Source: Nonomuraea africana (GTDB lineage Bacteria; Actinomycetota; Actinomycetes; Streptosporangiales; Streptosporangiaceae). Taken from it: a DNA stretch of 64,000 bases. Below, piece after piece: positions 52,822-61,411 of the stretch. Under the pieces are notes generated by a model. It had not been told where the DNA came from. It did not search any database and saw only the letters and a program-made list of their open reading frames with translations. The stretch covers positions 6,014,001 to 6,078,000 of the forward strand of contig NZ_JADBEF010000001.1 of assembly GCF_014873535.1 (NCBI RefSeq), read 5' to 3'. Numbering within the stretch: the first letter of the stretch is position 1; each line of letters opens with the position of its first letter. A program made the translations under genes and the position numbers.

Positions 52822-52914
52822 TCAACCTGACGCCGCCGTGAGCAGGTACGCCGTCCGCATCAGCGACTGCTGAGGGACGGCCACGAACTCGCGGAAGCTC
52901 TCATTGCGGTCCAA
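52822..52914 (-). pseudogene. Truncated SigE/SigM-family sigma factor, N-terminal remnant
   Basis: A 30-codon frame from TTG (or nearby) with GAGAGGAG five bases upstream encodes DRNESFREFVAVPQQSLMRTAYLLT, the exact opening of actinobacterial SigE/SigM-type sigma factors, then stops with TGA. The remaining 130 or so residues of sigma region 2/4 are absent. The ribosome binding site is intact, so the gene lost its 3' part recently or in a rearrangement. It lies in the 340-bp gap between the anti-sigma gene and the GNAT gene; the remainder of that gap holds nothing else I can support. Confidence 0.55.
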
Positions 52915-53132
52915 GGTGACTCCTCTCACCCATTACCGACGCCGACGAGCGGGTGAAAGGTTGGGTCGGGGCCGGCCAGCCCGCTGCGACGCGCTCCAGG
53001 GCGCCCCGACCCCTACGAATCTGGTACCTCACAGCGCCTCCCGATGCGGTGGCCCCGCCAGAAGGCCCCGCCTCCGCAGCTCAGGCAGGTCTCGAGAGAG
53101 CATGCGGCGGCCGCCCGGATAAGGTCGTGGTC

Positions 53133-53663
53133 ATGGTCGATTGGGTGCGCCTCGAGCTCCATGTGGACACGTTCGACGAGGCGACCTTCGAGCCCTACCT
53201 CCACCGAGCGCAGGAATCAGGGATCACGTTCACGACCATGGCCGAGCTCGGCGACACACCCGCCCATCGGCGCGCCCTCTACGACCTCAACAGAACCTGC
53301 TCGGCCGACATCCCCGACAGGGGCGAGTTCTACACCTATGAGGAATACGTCGCCCAACGCATCGACGTGCCCGCCTTCACTCCCGAGGGCGTCGCGCTGG
53401 CACTCCTCGACGGAACGTGGATCGGCATGTCCGCGACCTCCCTCCACCCGGGCAAGGGCCACGCGTTCAGCGAGATGACCGGCGTACTCGCACCGCACCG
53501 CGGCCTGGGCCTGTCACTGGCGCTGAAACTGCTGGCGATCCGCTTCGTCAGGTCATCCGGTTACGAACGCCTCACCACCGTCCACCACCCCCGCAACGCC
53601 TCCGCGATCGCGATGAACCATCGCCTCGGCTTCGTCCCCCCACCCAACGACGCAGCCGACTAG
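53133..53663 (+). CDS. GNAT family N-acetyltransferase
   Basis: 176 residues from the ATG at 53133; an AAGG lies about 12 bases before it and an upstream GTG two codons earlier is possible. GNAT fold with the acetyl-CoA pyrophosphate loop GVLAPHRGLGLSLALKLLAIRF (about 130-151, Q/RxxGxG type) and C-terminal HHPRNASAIAMNHRLGFVP (motif B with the conserved NxxAxxxNxxLGF). The N-terminal half contains a substrate region with several acidic residues. The substrate is unknown. It is a lone gene in an otherwise degenerate accessory stretch. Confidence 0.85.
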   Translation: MVDWVRLELHVDTFDEATFEPYLHRAQESGITFTTMAELGDTPAHRRALYDLNRTCSADIPDRGEFYTYEEYVAQRIDVPAFTPEGVALALLDGTWIGMSATSLHPGKGHAFSEMTGVLAPHRGLGLSLALKLLAIRFVRSSGYERLTTVHHPRNASAIAMNHRLGFVPPPNDAAD

Positions 53664-53852
53664 GGCCCGGGTCTCCCATCATGACAACCAGAGGCGGCCG
53701 TGCTCAGGCCAAGATCTGTGGTGAATTAACCCGGTTACATACCGTTGATTGTCCAGGCAGACCGAGAGCCGTTTGTTGTCGGGCACGCAGATGTGCTTAC
53801 CTGGAATAAGAAATCTTCTACTGGTGCCTAGGGGTGACCCGAACACCACATC

Positions 53853-53880
53853 CTAAGGCCGCCCCTGTGGGCGGCCTTAG
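53853..53880. terminator. Perfect hairpin after the GNAT gene
   Basis: 12-bp stem ctaaggccgccc / gggcggccttag with a 4-base loop (ctgt). It ends 16 bases before the DUF3800 pseudogene start. The AT-richer stretch 53700-53830 before it shows no gene that I can support. Confidence 0.75.
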
Positions 53881-53896
53881 CGCTATCGTGACCTCC

Positions 53897-54290
53897 GTGC
53901 AGCTCTGTTACCTCGACGAGTCCGGCGGCTGCGAATCCCCCGACATGAACATGACAGCCACACCAGCCATGGTGCTGTTGGGCCTGATCATCAACGGCGC
54001 GTCCGTTCCAGCGCTCACGAGAGATTTTCTGGCCCTGAAACGAAGACACTTTCCTGGCCGCTTCGCGAACGGCCACCCCGGGACTCCTGATCGCCGACGG
54101 CAGGGACCATCACACCAACCTTGGCGTCGCACATTCTATCTTTACTCAAAAGTGGAGGACTGGGGGCGATCCCTTCGCCCCTCTTAGCGAGGTGCCCCTG
54201 TTCGCAGCCAGCGACAATCACGCTGGCCTCCAAATCGCCGACCTTCTCGCCTCCACCCTGGTGTTTCCCATGGCAGCCTCTGCCTACTGT
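53897..54290 (+). pseudogene. DUF3800 protein, broken by an internal deletion and frameshift
   Basis: The start GTG at 53897 opens VQLCYLDESGGCESPDMN, the DxD-like YLDESG head of DUF3800 proteins, and continues in frame to about 54065 ([11 protein letters not shown]). From about 54081 a different frame reads [38 protein letters not shown] and [19 protein letters not shown], the usual C-terminal part, ending near 54290; that frame stays open without likely coding to 54422. The middle of the domain (about 100 residues, judging by the family's usual size) is missing and the two parts are out of frame, so it is not functional. Members are RNase-H-like and common on mobile elements. Confidence 0.75.
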
Positions 54291-54309
54291 CCGCCCGCGA
54301 CCGGGGGTC

Positions 54310-54364
54310 CGGGGGCCGGCAGGCCCCCGTCAAGGGGGTGTGGGGGAGCTGGGCTCCCCCACAC
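54310..54364. repeat. REP-like double hairpin
   Basis: Two adjacent strong inverted repeats: cgggggcc-ggca-ggcccccg (54310-54329) and gtgtgggggag-ctggg-ctcccccacac (54338-54364). Next to them, ccatgccgttga occurs twice at 54411 and 54441. G-rich and unlike the coding DNA on either side; it resembles dispersed palindromic repeats of actinomycete genomes. Confidence 0.6.
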
Positions 54365-54467
54365 AGGGGAGCCTGAGCCCCGAACGCGCGAAGCGCGCCA
54401 CGGGCGAAGCCCATGCCGTTGAGGGGGCGAAGGCGAGACCCCATGCCGTTGAAGGGTGCTGTTGGGC

Positions 54468-55241
54468 CTAGCGGCCGGTGAACTTGGGTTTGGCCTTCTC
54501 CGTGAAGGCGTGCATGCCGATCTTGGCGTCGTCCGTGGCGAACAGGCCGGAGAACTGCAGGCGCTCGACCTCCAGCCCCGTGTCCAGGTCCACCTCGAGC
54601 CCCTGGTCGATCGCCTGCTTGGCGGCGCGCAGCGCGACCGTGGGGCCGCCGACGAAGGTGGCGGCCCAGGCCAGGGCTTCGGTGTAGACGTCGGTGTCGG
54701 GCACGACCCGATCGACCAGGCCGAGGCGAAGGGCCTCCTCGGCGGTGACGTGACGGCCGCTGAAGATGAGGTCCTTGGCACGGGCGGGGCCGATCAGGCG
54801 GGGCAGCCGCTGGGTGCCGCCCGCTCCGGGGATGATGCCGAGCTGGATCTCCGGCTGCCCGAGCTTGGCGCTCTCGCCCGCCACCCTGAAGTCCGCGCAG
54901 AGGGCCAGCTCGCAGCCGCCGCCCAGCGCGTAGCCGGTGATCGCGGCGATGACCGGCTTGCCGACGCGGGCCAGCGCGGTGAAGCAGTCCTGAAGGGTTC
55001 GGGAGTGGGCGGCCATGTCCGCGTAGGACATGTCGGCCATTTCCTTGATGTCGGCGCCCGCGGCGAAGACCCGCTCCCCGCCGTACACGACGACCGCGTG
55101 AACGCCCTGGTCGGCGTCCACGGCCCGCGCGCACTCGGCGATCTCGCGCTGGACCTGCCCGTTGAGGGCGTTCATCTTCGGACGATCGAGCCTGATCGTG
55201 GCGATCTGGTCGGACACCTCGACGCGTGCAAACTCACCCAT
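54468..55241 (-). CDS. Enoyl-CoA hydratase/isomerase
   Basis: 257 residues. Crotonase fold with the oxyanion-hole segments [10 protein letters not shown] and [17 protein letters not shown]. Both catalytic Glu positions of true hydratases look present: one in the [11 protein letters not shown] helix and one in [22 protein letters not shown]. It hydrates trans-2-enoyl-CoA in beta-oxidation or a related pathway. The ATG is chosen by conservation. Upstream is the divergent large histidine kinase (82-bp gap); downstream lie the REP-like hairpins. No other fatty-acid gene is adjacent, though etfBA lies 14 kb away. Confidence 0.93.
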   Translation of the reverse strand: MGEFARVEVSDQIATIRLDRPKMNALNGQVQREIAECARAVDADQGVHAVVVYGGERVFAAGADIKEMADMSYADMAAHSRTLQDCFTALARVGKPVIAAITGYALGGGCELALCADFRVAGESAKLGQPEIQLGIIPGAGGTQRLPRLIGPARAKDLIFSGRHVTAEEALRLGLVDRVVPDTDVYTEALAWAATFVGGPTVALRAAKQAIDQGLEVDLDTGLEVERLQFSGLFATDDAKIGMHAFTEKAKPKFTGR

Positions 55242-55323
55242 GAGGTGACCTTATCCGGCCAAGAGGGCGAGAACCGAGGTCCGAAACGGCGAGAATGTGG
55301 GGCCACACGGGAAGGCGGACGCG

Positions 55324-57207
55324 ATGGACGCTCAGGCGTTGAAGCTGGCGCAGCTGGTCGCGGTGGTGGCCAGCGCGGGGTTCTCCTTCGGCGGCTTCAT
55401 CGGCATCGTCTACTCCGACGACCCCCCGGCCGTGAAGGCGCTGGCGTTCACGATGCTGGCCGTCCTGCTCGGGCTGCACCTGCGCAACTGCGTACGGCGG
55501 GCCGACGGGCACCGGCCGCGCGGATGGCAGTGGACGCTGGCCGTACAGGCCGTCCTGACCGGGGCTGGCCTGGCGTGGTTCCCGAACACCTGGTACGGCA
55601 ACACCGGCTTCCTGGCCGCGGCCGTCCTGCTGCTGATCAGGAGCCCGGCGCCGCGGTGGGCGGCGTTCGCGCTGGTGCTGGCCGCCCAGCTCTGGTCCGG
55701 GCTCACCGTACGGCCGGTGAGCGAGGCGCTCTACTTCGTGGTGGGGCAGGCCGCCTTCGTCGGGGTCGCGCTGTACGGCGTGGTGCGTCTGACCGACCTG
55801 ATCATCGACCTGCGCGGCACCCAGGCGAGTCTGGCGGCCGCCGCGGTGGCCCGCGAGCGGCTGACCTTCGCCGAGCAGCTCAACGAGCGGGTGGGGTCGA
55901 GCCTGCGGCAGGTGATCCTGGCGCTCCAGCGGCCCGACCTGTCACGGGATGAGCTGGAGTCGAGCCTCGCGACGGCGCGCGCGGCGCTCTCCGACGTGCG
56001 GTCCGTCTCGCACGCCCACCGTGACGGGTCCGGGGCCAGGCCGGTGGTGGCGGGCGACCTGACCACGAGGGTCGTGAACGTCCTGGTGGTCACGACGCTG
56101 CTGCTGATGATCGTGCCGCACGAGGTTCGCCACGCCTTCCAGGTCGGCCTGTCGGGCCCGCCGCTGGTGGTCTTCGTCGTGGCGCTGCTCGCCTTCCTGG
56201 CGCTGTACCTGCGCGCGTGCCTGCCCGGCGGGCGGCACGAGGGCAAGACGCTGGCCGGGCTCGTGCTGCTCACCTACGCGCCGACGGCGGTGCTCGGCGC
56301 GGAGCTCTGGTACGTCGCCACACTGCTGCCCGGCGCCGTCGTCGTGCTGCTGCGCGGGCCGATCCGGTGGATCGCCGCGGGCGCGGTGCTGGCGGGCGAC
56401 ACGGTCTTCCACCTGACCCAGACCGGCCTGGCGGGCAACGTCCTGGACGTGCTCTACGGGTTGGTGTACGTGACCGAGCGGGCGATCATCGTCTACGCGC
56501 TGTGGTGGATGGCCAGACTGACGGTCGAACTGCGCGAGGCGCGGGCGGAGCTGGCCAGGGTCCAGGTGGCGCGCGAGCGGCTGCGCTTCGCCCGCGACCT
56601 GCACGACCTGCTCGGTTACGGCCTGTCGGTGGTGGTGCTGAAGGCCGAGCTGGCCTTCCGCCTGCTCGAACGCGACGAGGCGGCGGCCGCGCGGCAGCTC
56701 GGCGACGGCCTGGAGGCGGCCCGCCAGGTGCTGGCCGACCTCGACTCGGTGGCCTCGGGCCGCACCGAGATCTCGCTTTCGGCCGAGGCCGAGTCGGCCC
56801 GCGCGGTGCTGGAGGCGACGGGGGCCGAGGTGAGCTGGTCCTTCACGGCGGAGCGGCTGCCCGCCGAGGTGGACGAGGCGCTGGCCGCGGTGCTGCGCGA
56901 GGGCGTGACCAACGTGCTCAGGCACAGCTCGGCCCGCCACTGCGCGCTGGAGGTCGTGGCCGACGACAGGCAGGTACGGCTCAGCCTGACGAATGACGGC
57001 GTGGCGGCCGCCGTACCCGAGCACGAGCCGGGGTCGGGCATCGGCAACCTCACCCACCGCCTGAACACGCTGGGCGGGCGGCTGAGCGTGGGACGCGCGG
57101 ACGGCACCCACACGCTCACCGCGACGGCGCCGCTAGAGCCAGCCCTCGTCGGCGGCGATGCGTATCGCGTCGACCCGGTTCCTGGCGTTGAGCTTCATGA
57201 CCGCTGA
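55324..57207 (+). CDS. Histidine kinase with internally duplicated sensor/DHp halves
   Basis: 627 residues from the ATG at 55324. First half: about five membrane helices (1-165) and a helical segment VARERLTFAEQLNERVGSSL, where Asn187 stands at the phosphoacceptor position. Second half: five more helices (about 240-400) and VARERLRFARDLHDLLGYGL with His427. The two copies are offset by 240 residues. A HATPase domain (about 480-600) follows, with EGVTNVLRHSSARH and LTNDGVAAAV. The last 25 codons run past the usual end TLTATAPLE into the convergent response-regulator gene. The neighbouring NarL-type regulator is the obvious partner. Confidence 0.88.
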   Translation: MDAQALKLAQLVAVVASAGFSFGGFIGIVYSDDPPAVKALAFTMLAVLLGLHLRNCVRRADGHRPRGWQWTLAVQAVLTGAGLAWFPNTWYGNTGFLAAAVLLLIRSPAPRWAAFALVLAAQLWSGLTVRPVSEALYFVVGQAAFVGVALYGVVRLTDLIIDLRGTQASLAAAAVARERLTFAEQLNERVGSSLRQVILALQRPDLSRDELESSLATARAALSDVRSVSHAHRDGSGARPVVAGDLTTRVVNVLVVTTLLLMIVPHEVRHAFQVGLSGPPLVVFVVALLAFLALYLRACLPGGRHEGKTLAGLVLLTYAPTAVLGAELWYVATLLPGAVVVLLRGPIRWIAAGAVLAGDTVFHLTQTGLAGNVLDVLYGLVYVTERAIIVYALWWMARLTVELREARAELARVQVARERLRFARDLHDLLGYGLSVVVLKAELAFRLLERDEAAAARQLGDGLEAARQVLADLDSVASGRTEISLSAEAESARAVLEATGAEVSWSFTAERLPAEVDEALAAVLREGVTNVLRHSSARHCALEVVADDRQVRLSLTNDGVAAAVPEHEPGSGIGNLTHRLNTLGGRLSVGRADGTHTLTATAPLEPALVGGDAYRVDPVPGVELHDR

Positions 57208-57738
57208 CGACAGGTAGTTGCGGACGGTGCCCCTGCTGAGCGAGAGCCGTACCGCGATCTCGTCGGCCTCCGCCCCCGTGGCGGCCAGCCTGAGCACGTC
57301 GACCTCGCGGGCGGCCAGTGGGTTGTCGGCCTTGCGGAGTGCGGCCATGGCCAGCTGTGGGTCGACGACCTGCTCCCCCGCGATCACCTTCCTGATCGCC
57401 TGGATGAGATCGCCCGGCGGGGAGTGCTTGAGCAGGAAGCCGCTCACCCCCGAGGCCATCGCGCGCCGCAGGTAGCCCGGCCTGGCGAAGCCGGTGAGCA
57501 CGACGACCCGGCACTCCGGCAGGCGCTCGGTCAGCTGCGCGGCGGCGCTCAGGCCGTCCAGCTCGGGCAGTTCGATGTCGAGGACGGCCACGTCAGGACG
57601 GCACTCCAGCGCGGCGGGCACGATCTGGTCGCCCCGTTCCACGGCGGCCACCACCTCGAGGTCGTCCTCCAGCCCGAGCACGGCGGCCAGCGTCTCGCGC
57701 AGGATGCGAACATCCTCCGCGATCAGAACTCGGATCAC
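57133..57738 (-). CDS. NarL/FixJ (LuxR-type) response regulator
   Basis: 201 residues from a GTG (VIRVLIAEDVRIL) with AAGGA 7 bases upstream; a longer frame exists but adds non-conserved residues. Receiver: ED at 8-9, phosphoacceptor Asp in AVLDIELPELDG, Thr and Lys of VLTGFAR and GFLLKHSP. C-terminal LuxR HTH (about 140-201, PLAAREVDVLRLAATGAEADEIAVRLSLSRGTVRNYLSSAVMKL). Its 3' end overlaps that of the convergent kinase by 75 bp, so the two mRNAs are complementary there. Likely forms a DesK/DesR-like two-component pair with that kinase. Confidence 0.93.
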   Translation of the reverse strand: MIRVLIAEDVRILRETLAAVLGLEDDLEVVAAVERGDQIVPAALECRPDVAVLDIELPELDGLSAAAQLTERLPECRVVVLTGFARPGYLRRAMASGVSGFLLKHSPPGDLIQAIRKVIAGEQVVDPQLAMAALRKADNPLAAREVDVLRLAATGAEADEIAVRLSLSRGTVRNYLSSAVMKLNARNRVDAIRIAADEGWL

Positions 57739-57827
57739 GGTGAATCCTTCACACGGTGTTGGTGAACGAGGCACTACTGGGGATGTCGCCGGGTTGCGAC
57801 TATAGCGAGCAGAGAGAGGAGCACATC

Positions 57828-58262
57828 ATGCAGAAGATCACCACGTACCTCTGGTTCGACAACCAGGCGGAGGAGGCGGCCAACCACTACGTCTCCATCT
57901 TCCCGAACTCGCGCGTCGTCGAGGTCACGCCCATGATCGTGACGTTCGAGCTCGACGGGCAGCGCTTCATCGCGCTCAACGGCGGGCCGCAGTTCACGTT
58001 CAACGAGGCGATCTCCCTCTATGTCGACTGCGAGAACCAGGAGGAGGTCGACGAGCTGTGGGCCAAGCTCGTCGACGGCGGTGAAGAGAGCCAGTGCGGC
58101 TGGCTCAAGGACAAGTACGGACTCTCCTGGCAGATCATCCCCAAGCAGCTCCCCAAGCTGCTCAGCGACCCCGACCCGGCCAGGGCCGAGCGTGCCATGC
58201 AGGCGATGCTCAAGATGTCGAAGATCAACATCAAGGAGCTCGAAGCGGCCGCCAACGGCTGA
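57828..58262 (+). CDS. VOC/PhnB-like protein (3-dmu-9_3-mt family)
   Basis: 144 residues from the ATG at 57828, with GAGGAG 7 bases upstream. Starts QKITTYLWFDNQAEEAANHYVSIFPNSRV, the characteristic PhnB/YjdN-type opening, then FELDGQRFIALNGGPQFTFNEAISLYVDCENQEEVDELWAKL and GWLKDKYGLSWQIIP. Vicinal-oxygen-chelate fold. Despite a database name that mentions a methyltransferase, most members have no shown activity. It probably binds a small ligand or metal. A UUCG-loop terminator follows. Confidence 0.88.
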   Translation: MQKITTYLWFDNQAEEAANHYVSIFPNSRVVEVTPMIVTFELDGQRFIALNGGPQFTFNEAISLYVDCENQEEVDELWAKLVDGGEESQCGWLKDKYGLSWQIIPKQLPKLLSDPDPARAERAMQAMLKMSKINIKELEAAANG

Positions 58263-58268
58263 CCGGCC

Positions 58269-58294
58269 ACCGGGGAGGCTTCGGCCTTCCCGGT
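58269..58294 (+). terminator. Terminator with UUCG tetraloop after the VOC gene
   Basis: Stem accggggaggc / gccttcccggt (11 pairs with one G-T wobble) closed by the stable ttcg loop, seven bases past the stop. A second small stem (ttcctct / agaggaa, 58319-58335) lies in the following AT-rich leader. Confidence 0.8.
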
Positions 58295-58388
58295 GAAGTC
58301 CTGAAAAAATCCTTCTCATTCCTCTTCTAGAGGAAGGAAAATGTTGAGACGCTGACTCCTGAACGACCCCCCAGTCAAGGAGTCACCC

Positions 58389-60302
58389 ATGCGCAGAGCG
58401 TTGGCGGTCGCGTGCTTTTTACCGCTGCTGATACCCACCGCGGTCGCACACGCCGAGGCGGCGCCCGATGACAGGCAGCAGGCGTTCGCGAAGGCGGCCG
58501 AGACCTACCAGGTGCCCGAGAGCGTGCTGCTCGGGGTCTCCTACCTGGGGTCGAGGTGGGACTCCCACGCGGGCCAGCCCAGCAACGACGCCGGGTTCGG
58601 GCCGATGCACCTGACCGACGCGGCCGCCTTCACCGGCTCCAACCACCACGCCGAGGGCGAGGAGGACCCGCGCGGCGACGAGACGCGCCCGCTGGAGCTG
58701 CCGACCGAGGCGCCGGTGCCGCCGGAGGAGATCCCCGCCTCGCTCAGGACGATGGAGAAGGCGGCGGCGCTGACCGGCGAGTCGCACGAGACGCTGAAGA
58801 CCGACCCCGCGGCCAACATCCGCGGCGGCGCGGCCCTGCTGGCCGACCATCAGAAGCGGCTCGGCGCGCCGCTCAGCGACGATCCCGCCCAGTGGTACGG
58901 CGCGGTCGCGGCCTACTCGGGCGCCACCGAGCACGAGGCCGCGAAGTTCTTCGCCGACGAGGTCTTCTCGGTGATCGCCTCGGGCATGACGCGCACCACC
59001 GACGACGGCCAGCTGGTCACCCTCAAGCCGGTGCCCGACCTCGACAAGGTCGAGGCGTGGCTGGACAAGCTCGGCCTCTCGCTGCCCCGCCGCGACGGCG
59101 TGGAGTGCCCGCGGTCGATCTCCTGCGAGTGGATCCCGGCCGCATACGCGCAGCTGCCGAACAACAACTACGGCCACTACGACCTGTCCGACCGGCCGAA
59201 CAACCAGAAGATCGACTACATCGTCATCCACGACATGGAGGGCTACTGGGCGCCGTCCGTGCGGCTGAACCAGGACCCGAAGTGGCCCGGCAGCTGGCAC
59301 TACTCGGTAAGGTCCAGCGACGGGCACATCGCCCAGCAGATCAAGACCAAGGACGTCGGCTGGCAGGCCGGCAACTGGTACATCAACGCCAAGTCCATCG
59401 GCATCGAGCACGAGGGCTTCCTGGCCGAGGGCAGCACCTGGTACACCGAGGCGATGTACCGCACGTCGGCCAAGCTCGTGCGCTACCTGGCCATGCGCCA
59501 CGGCGTGCCGCTCGACCGGGCGCACATCATCGGCCACGACAACGTGCCGGGCACGCTGCCGACCACGGTCAGGGGCATGCACGAGGACCCCGGCCCGTTC
59601 TGGGACTGGGCGCACTACTTCGAGCTCATGGGCGCGCCGCTGCACCAGTTCGGCGGGCCGAAGTCGGGCTCGGTCATGATCAAGCCGGACTTCGCGACGA
59701 ACAAGCCGTACTTCTACGGCTGTGACCGCAAGAACCCCTCGGCCGCGTGCCCGCCGCTGCCCGCCTCGACGGTGTGGCTGCGCACCGAACCGCGCCCCGA
59801 CGCGCCGCTGATCAAGGACATCGGCAAGCACCCGACGGGCGACTCGCTGTACAGCGTCTATGACCACAGCGCCCGCGCCACCACCGGGCAGCGCTTCGCC
59901 GTGGCCGACCGCGACGGCGACTGGACCGCGATCTGGTACCTCGGCCAGAAGGCGTGGTTCCACAACCCCGCGGACAAGCCGACCGCGGTGCCGTCCATGG
60001 GTCTCGTCGTGACCCCCCGTCCTGGGCTGAAGACGGTCCCGGTGTACGGCAGGGCGTACCCGGAGCGGGAGGCCTACCCCACGGGCATCCCGTACCAGGC
60101 CGTGACGCCGCTGCAGTACACCTTCTCCGAAGGGGAGAAGTACACGCTGTCAGGGCCCGCGGCGACCGAGTACTACCGGGCGGTGACCTTCGACCCCGCC
60201 CCGCACACCGTCGTGCGCGGCAAGACGAAGTACTTGCAGATCCAGTTCGGTCACCGGGTGATGTTCGTCAAGGCCGACGACGTGCAGGTGACGTTCCAGT
60301 AA
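58389..60302 (+). CDS. Secreted N-acetylmuramoyl-L-alanine amidase (Amidase_2/PGRP)
   Basis: 637 residues, ATG with AAGGAG 8 bases upstream. Signal peptide MRRALAVACFLPLLIPTAVAHA. Residues about 35-200 resemble a lysozyme-like (SLT-type) helical domain (YQVPESVLLGVSYLGSRWDS). Residues about 260-430 form the Amidase_2 fold with zinc ligands expected at the His of IVIHDMEG and at the later His/Asp near IIGHDNVPG, and the conserved SIGIEHEG. The C-terminus (about 440-637) is SH3-like and probably binds cell wall. It cleaves the lactyl-amide bond in peptidoglycan. Alone on its strand; the adjacent convergent RpiR regulator may concern the same sugars. Confidence 0.9.
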   Translation: MRRALAVACFLPLLIPTAVAHAEAAPDDRQQAFAKAAETYQVPESVLLGVSYLGSRWDSHAGQPSNDAGFGPMHLTDAAAFTGSNHHAEGEEDPRGDETRPLELPTEAPVPPEEIPASLRTMEKAAALTGESHETLKTDPAANIRGGAALLADHQKRLGAPLSDDPAQWYGAVAAYSGATEHEAAKFFADEVFSVIASGMTRTTDDGQLVTLKPVPDLDKVEAWLDKLGLSLPRRDGVECPRSISCEWIPAAYAQLPNNNYGHYDLSDRPNNQKIDYIVIHDMEGYWAPSVRLNQDPKWPGSWHYSVRSSDGHIAQQIKTKDVGWQAGNWYINAKSIGIEHEGFLAEGSTWYTEAMYRTSAKLVRYLAMRHGVPLDRAHIIGHDNVPGTLPTTVRGMHEDPGPFWDWAHYFELMGAPLHQFGGPKSGSVMIKPDFATNKPYFYGCDRKNPSAACPPLPASTVWLRTEPRPDAPLIKDIGKHPTGDSLYSVYDHSARATTGQRFAVADRDGDWTAIWYLGQKAWFHNPADKPTAVPSMGLVVTPRPGLKTVPVYGRAYPEREAYPTGIPYQAVTPLQYTFSEGEKYTLSGPAATEYYRAVTFDPAPHTVVRGKTKYLQIQFGHRVMFVKADDVQVTFQ

Positions 60303-60317
60303 GCGCCTGATCGACGG

Positions 60318-60343
60318 GGACCTCGCCCTCGCGGGCGGGGTCC
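60318..60343. terminator. Terminator between the amidase and rpiR genes
   Basis: 11-bp stem ggacctcgccc / gggcggggtcc (one wobble) with a 4-base loop, followed on the plus strand by TTT. Placed between convergent genes, so it can serve both. Confidence 0.8.
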
Positions 60344-60345
60344 TT

Positions 60346-61221
60346 TCAGCGTTTGCGGGTGAACTCGGCGACGGCGCGGCGGGTGCTCTGCAGCGCCTCC
60401 TGTGAGGAGTCGAAGGTCCGCTGGGCCACCCCCACGAAGACGCAGTCGACGACGAGCAACTGGCTGATGCGGCTGGCCAGCGCGCCGGGACGGAACTCGG
60501 TCTCCCTTCCAGCGGAGATCAGCACGTGCTCGGCCAGTTCGGCGAGGGAGGAGCGCGGGTTGTTGGTGATGGCCACCGTGGTCGCCCCCGCCTCCCCCGC
60601 CAGCCGCAGCGGCTCCAGGACGTCGGGCGTCTCACCCGAGGTGCTGATGCCGATCGCGACGTCACCGGGCTTCAGCAGCACCGCGCTGGTGAGGGCCAGG
60701 TGCGCGTCCTGGAAGGCGTGACTCGACAGGCCGATGCGCATGAGCTTCTGCGCCACGTCCTCGGCCACCAGGCCAGAGGCGCCCACGCCGTAGGAGTCGA
60801 TCCTGCGGGCGCCGACGATGGCGTCCACGACCAGGCCCAGCCGCTCGGAGGTGAGCTGGGCGACGGTGTCGTTGATGGCCTCGGACTCGGCGCGGGAGAC
60901 CTTGAGGATGACCTCCGACAACGGGTCGTCGGGGGCGAGGTCGCCGGGCACCAGCCGGTCCGGCTGCGCGGCCGCGGCCGCCAGCGCCAGCCTGAGCTGC
61001 GGATATCCGGCGAAGCCGAGCAGGCGCGCGGTGCGGACGATCGTCGCCTCGCTGGTGCCCGAGGCGGCCGACAGCTCGGTGATCGTGCTGCGCGCGACGG
61101 TGGCCGGATCTTCGAGGATGAGGCGCGCCACGGTCTGCGCGGCGGGAGTGAGCGACGGGAGGACACCGCGGACGGTGGCCACGAGTGTGTCGGCCCGCAG
61201 ACCGCTGATGGTGTCTTCCAC
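60346..61221 (-). CDS. MurR/RpiR family transcriptional regulator (HTH + SIS)
   Basis: 291 residues from the GTG at 61221 (VEDTISGLRADTLV); the frame continues upstream but with no RBS, and a CATAAT-like hexamer 8 bases before the GTG hints at a leaderless mRNA. RpiR-type HTH (about 20-85, TAAQTVARLILEDPATVARSTITELSAASGTSEATIVRTARLLGF). SIS domain (about 120-260, DSYGVGASGLVAEDVAQKL and GISTSGETPDVL) for a phosphosugar. MurR homologues control amino-sugar catabolism; here the convergent amidase makes peptidoglycan recycling a reasonable guess. Confidence 0.92.
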   Translation of the reverse strand: MEDTISGLRADTLVATVRGVLPSLTPAAQTVARLILEDPATVARSTITELSAASGTSEATIVRTARLLGFAGYPQLRLALAAAAAQPDRLVPGDLAPDDPLSEVILKVSRAESEAINDTVAQLTSERLGLVVDAIVGARRIDSYGVGASGLVAEDVAQKLMRIGLSSHAFQDAHLALTSAVLLKPGDVAIGISTSGETPDVLEPLRLAGEAGATTVAITNNPRSSLAELAEHVLISAGRETEFRPGALASRISQLLVVDCVFVGVAQRTFDSSQEALQSTRRAVAEFTRKR

Positions 61222-61345
61222 ATACCGATTATGGGGCCTGGACGGGCGGAAAGACCGCCGCGGGACGTCATGACCCGAAACCGGCATCTCCGTGTGGTCC
61301 CGAGGTCGACCCCAGGGTTCCCGGCAGAAGAACCCGAGGCCGAGC

Positions 61346-61375
61346 CCTGGGGTTCCCCCGCCGGGGAACCCCAGG
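61346..61375 (-). terminator. Hairpin terminator after the glucan phosphorylase gene
   Basis: 13-bp perfect stem cctggggttcccc / ggggaaccccagg with a 4-base loop, 36 bases past the glgP stop. A second, weaker dyad ggccccgg / ccggggcc (61379-61404) lies between. Confidence 0.75.
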
Positions 61376-61411
61376 CCCGGCCCCGGAGCCGTGGCGCCGG
61401 GGCCCCGCGCG

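Noticed and set aside
52791-52841. Frame reading ENGPVDGNWIINLTPP followed by a stop right after the anti-sigma-like gene, possibly its alternative C-terminus
   Set aside because: It lacks a start, requires a frameshift, and overlaps the sigma-factor remnant; 16 codons are too few to judge.
53700-53830. Possible tRNA or small RNA gene in the AT-richer gap after the GNAT gene
   Set aside because: No cloverleaf, CCA end or GGTTCGA-like T-loop could be found.
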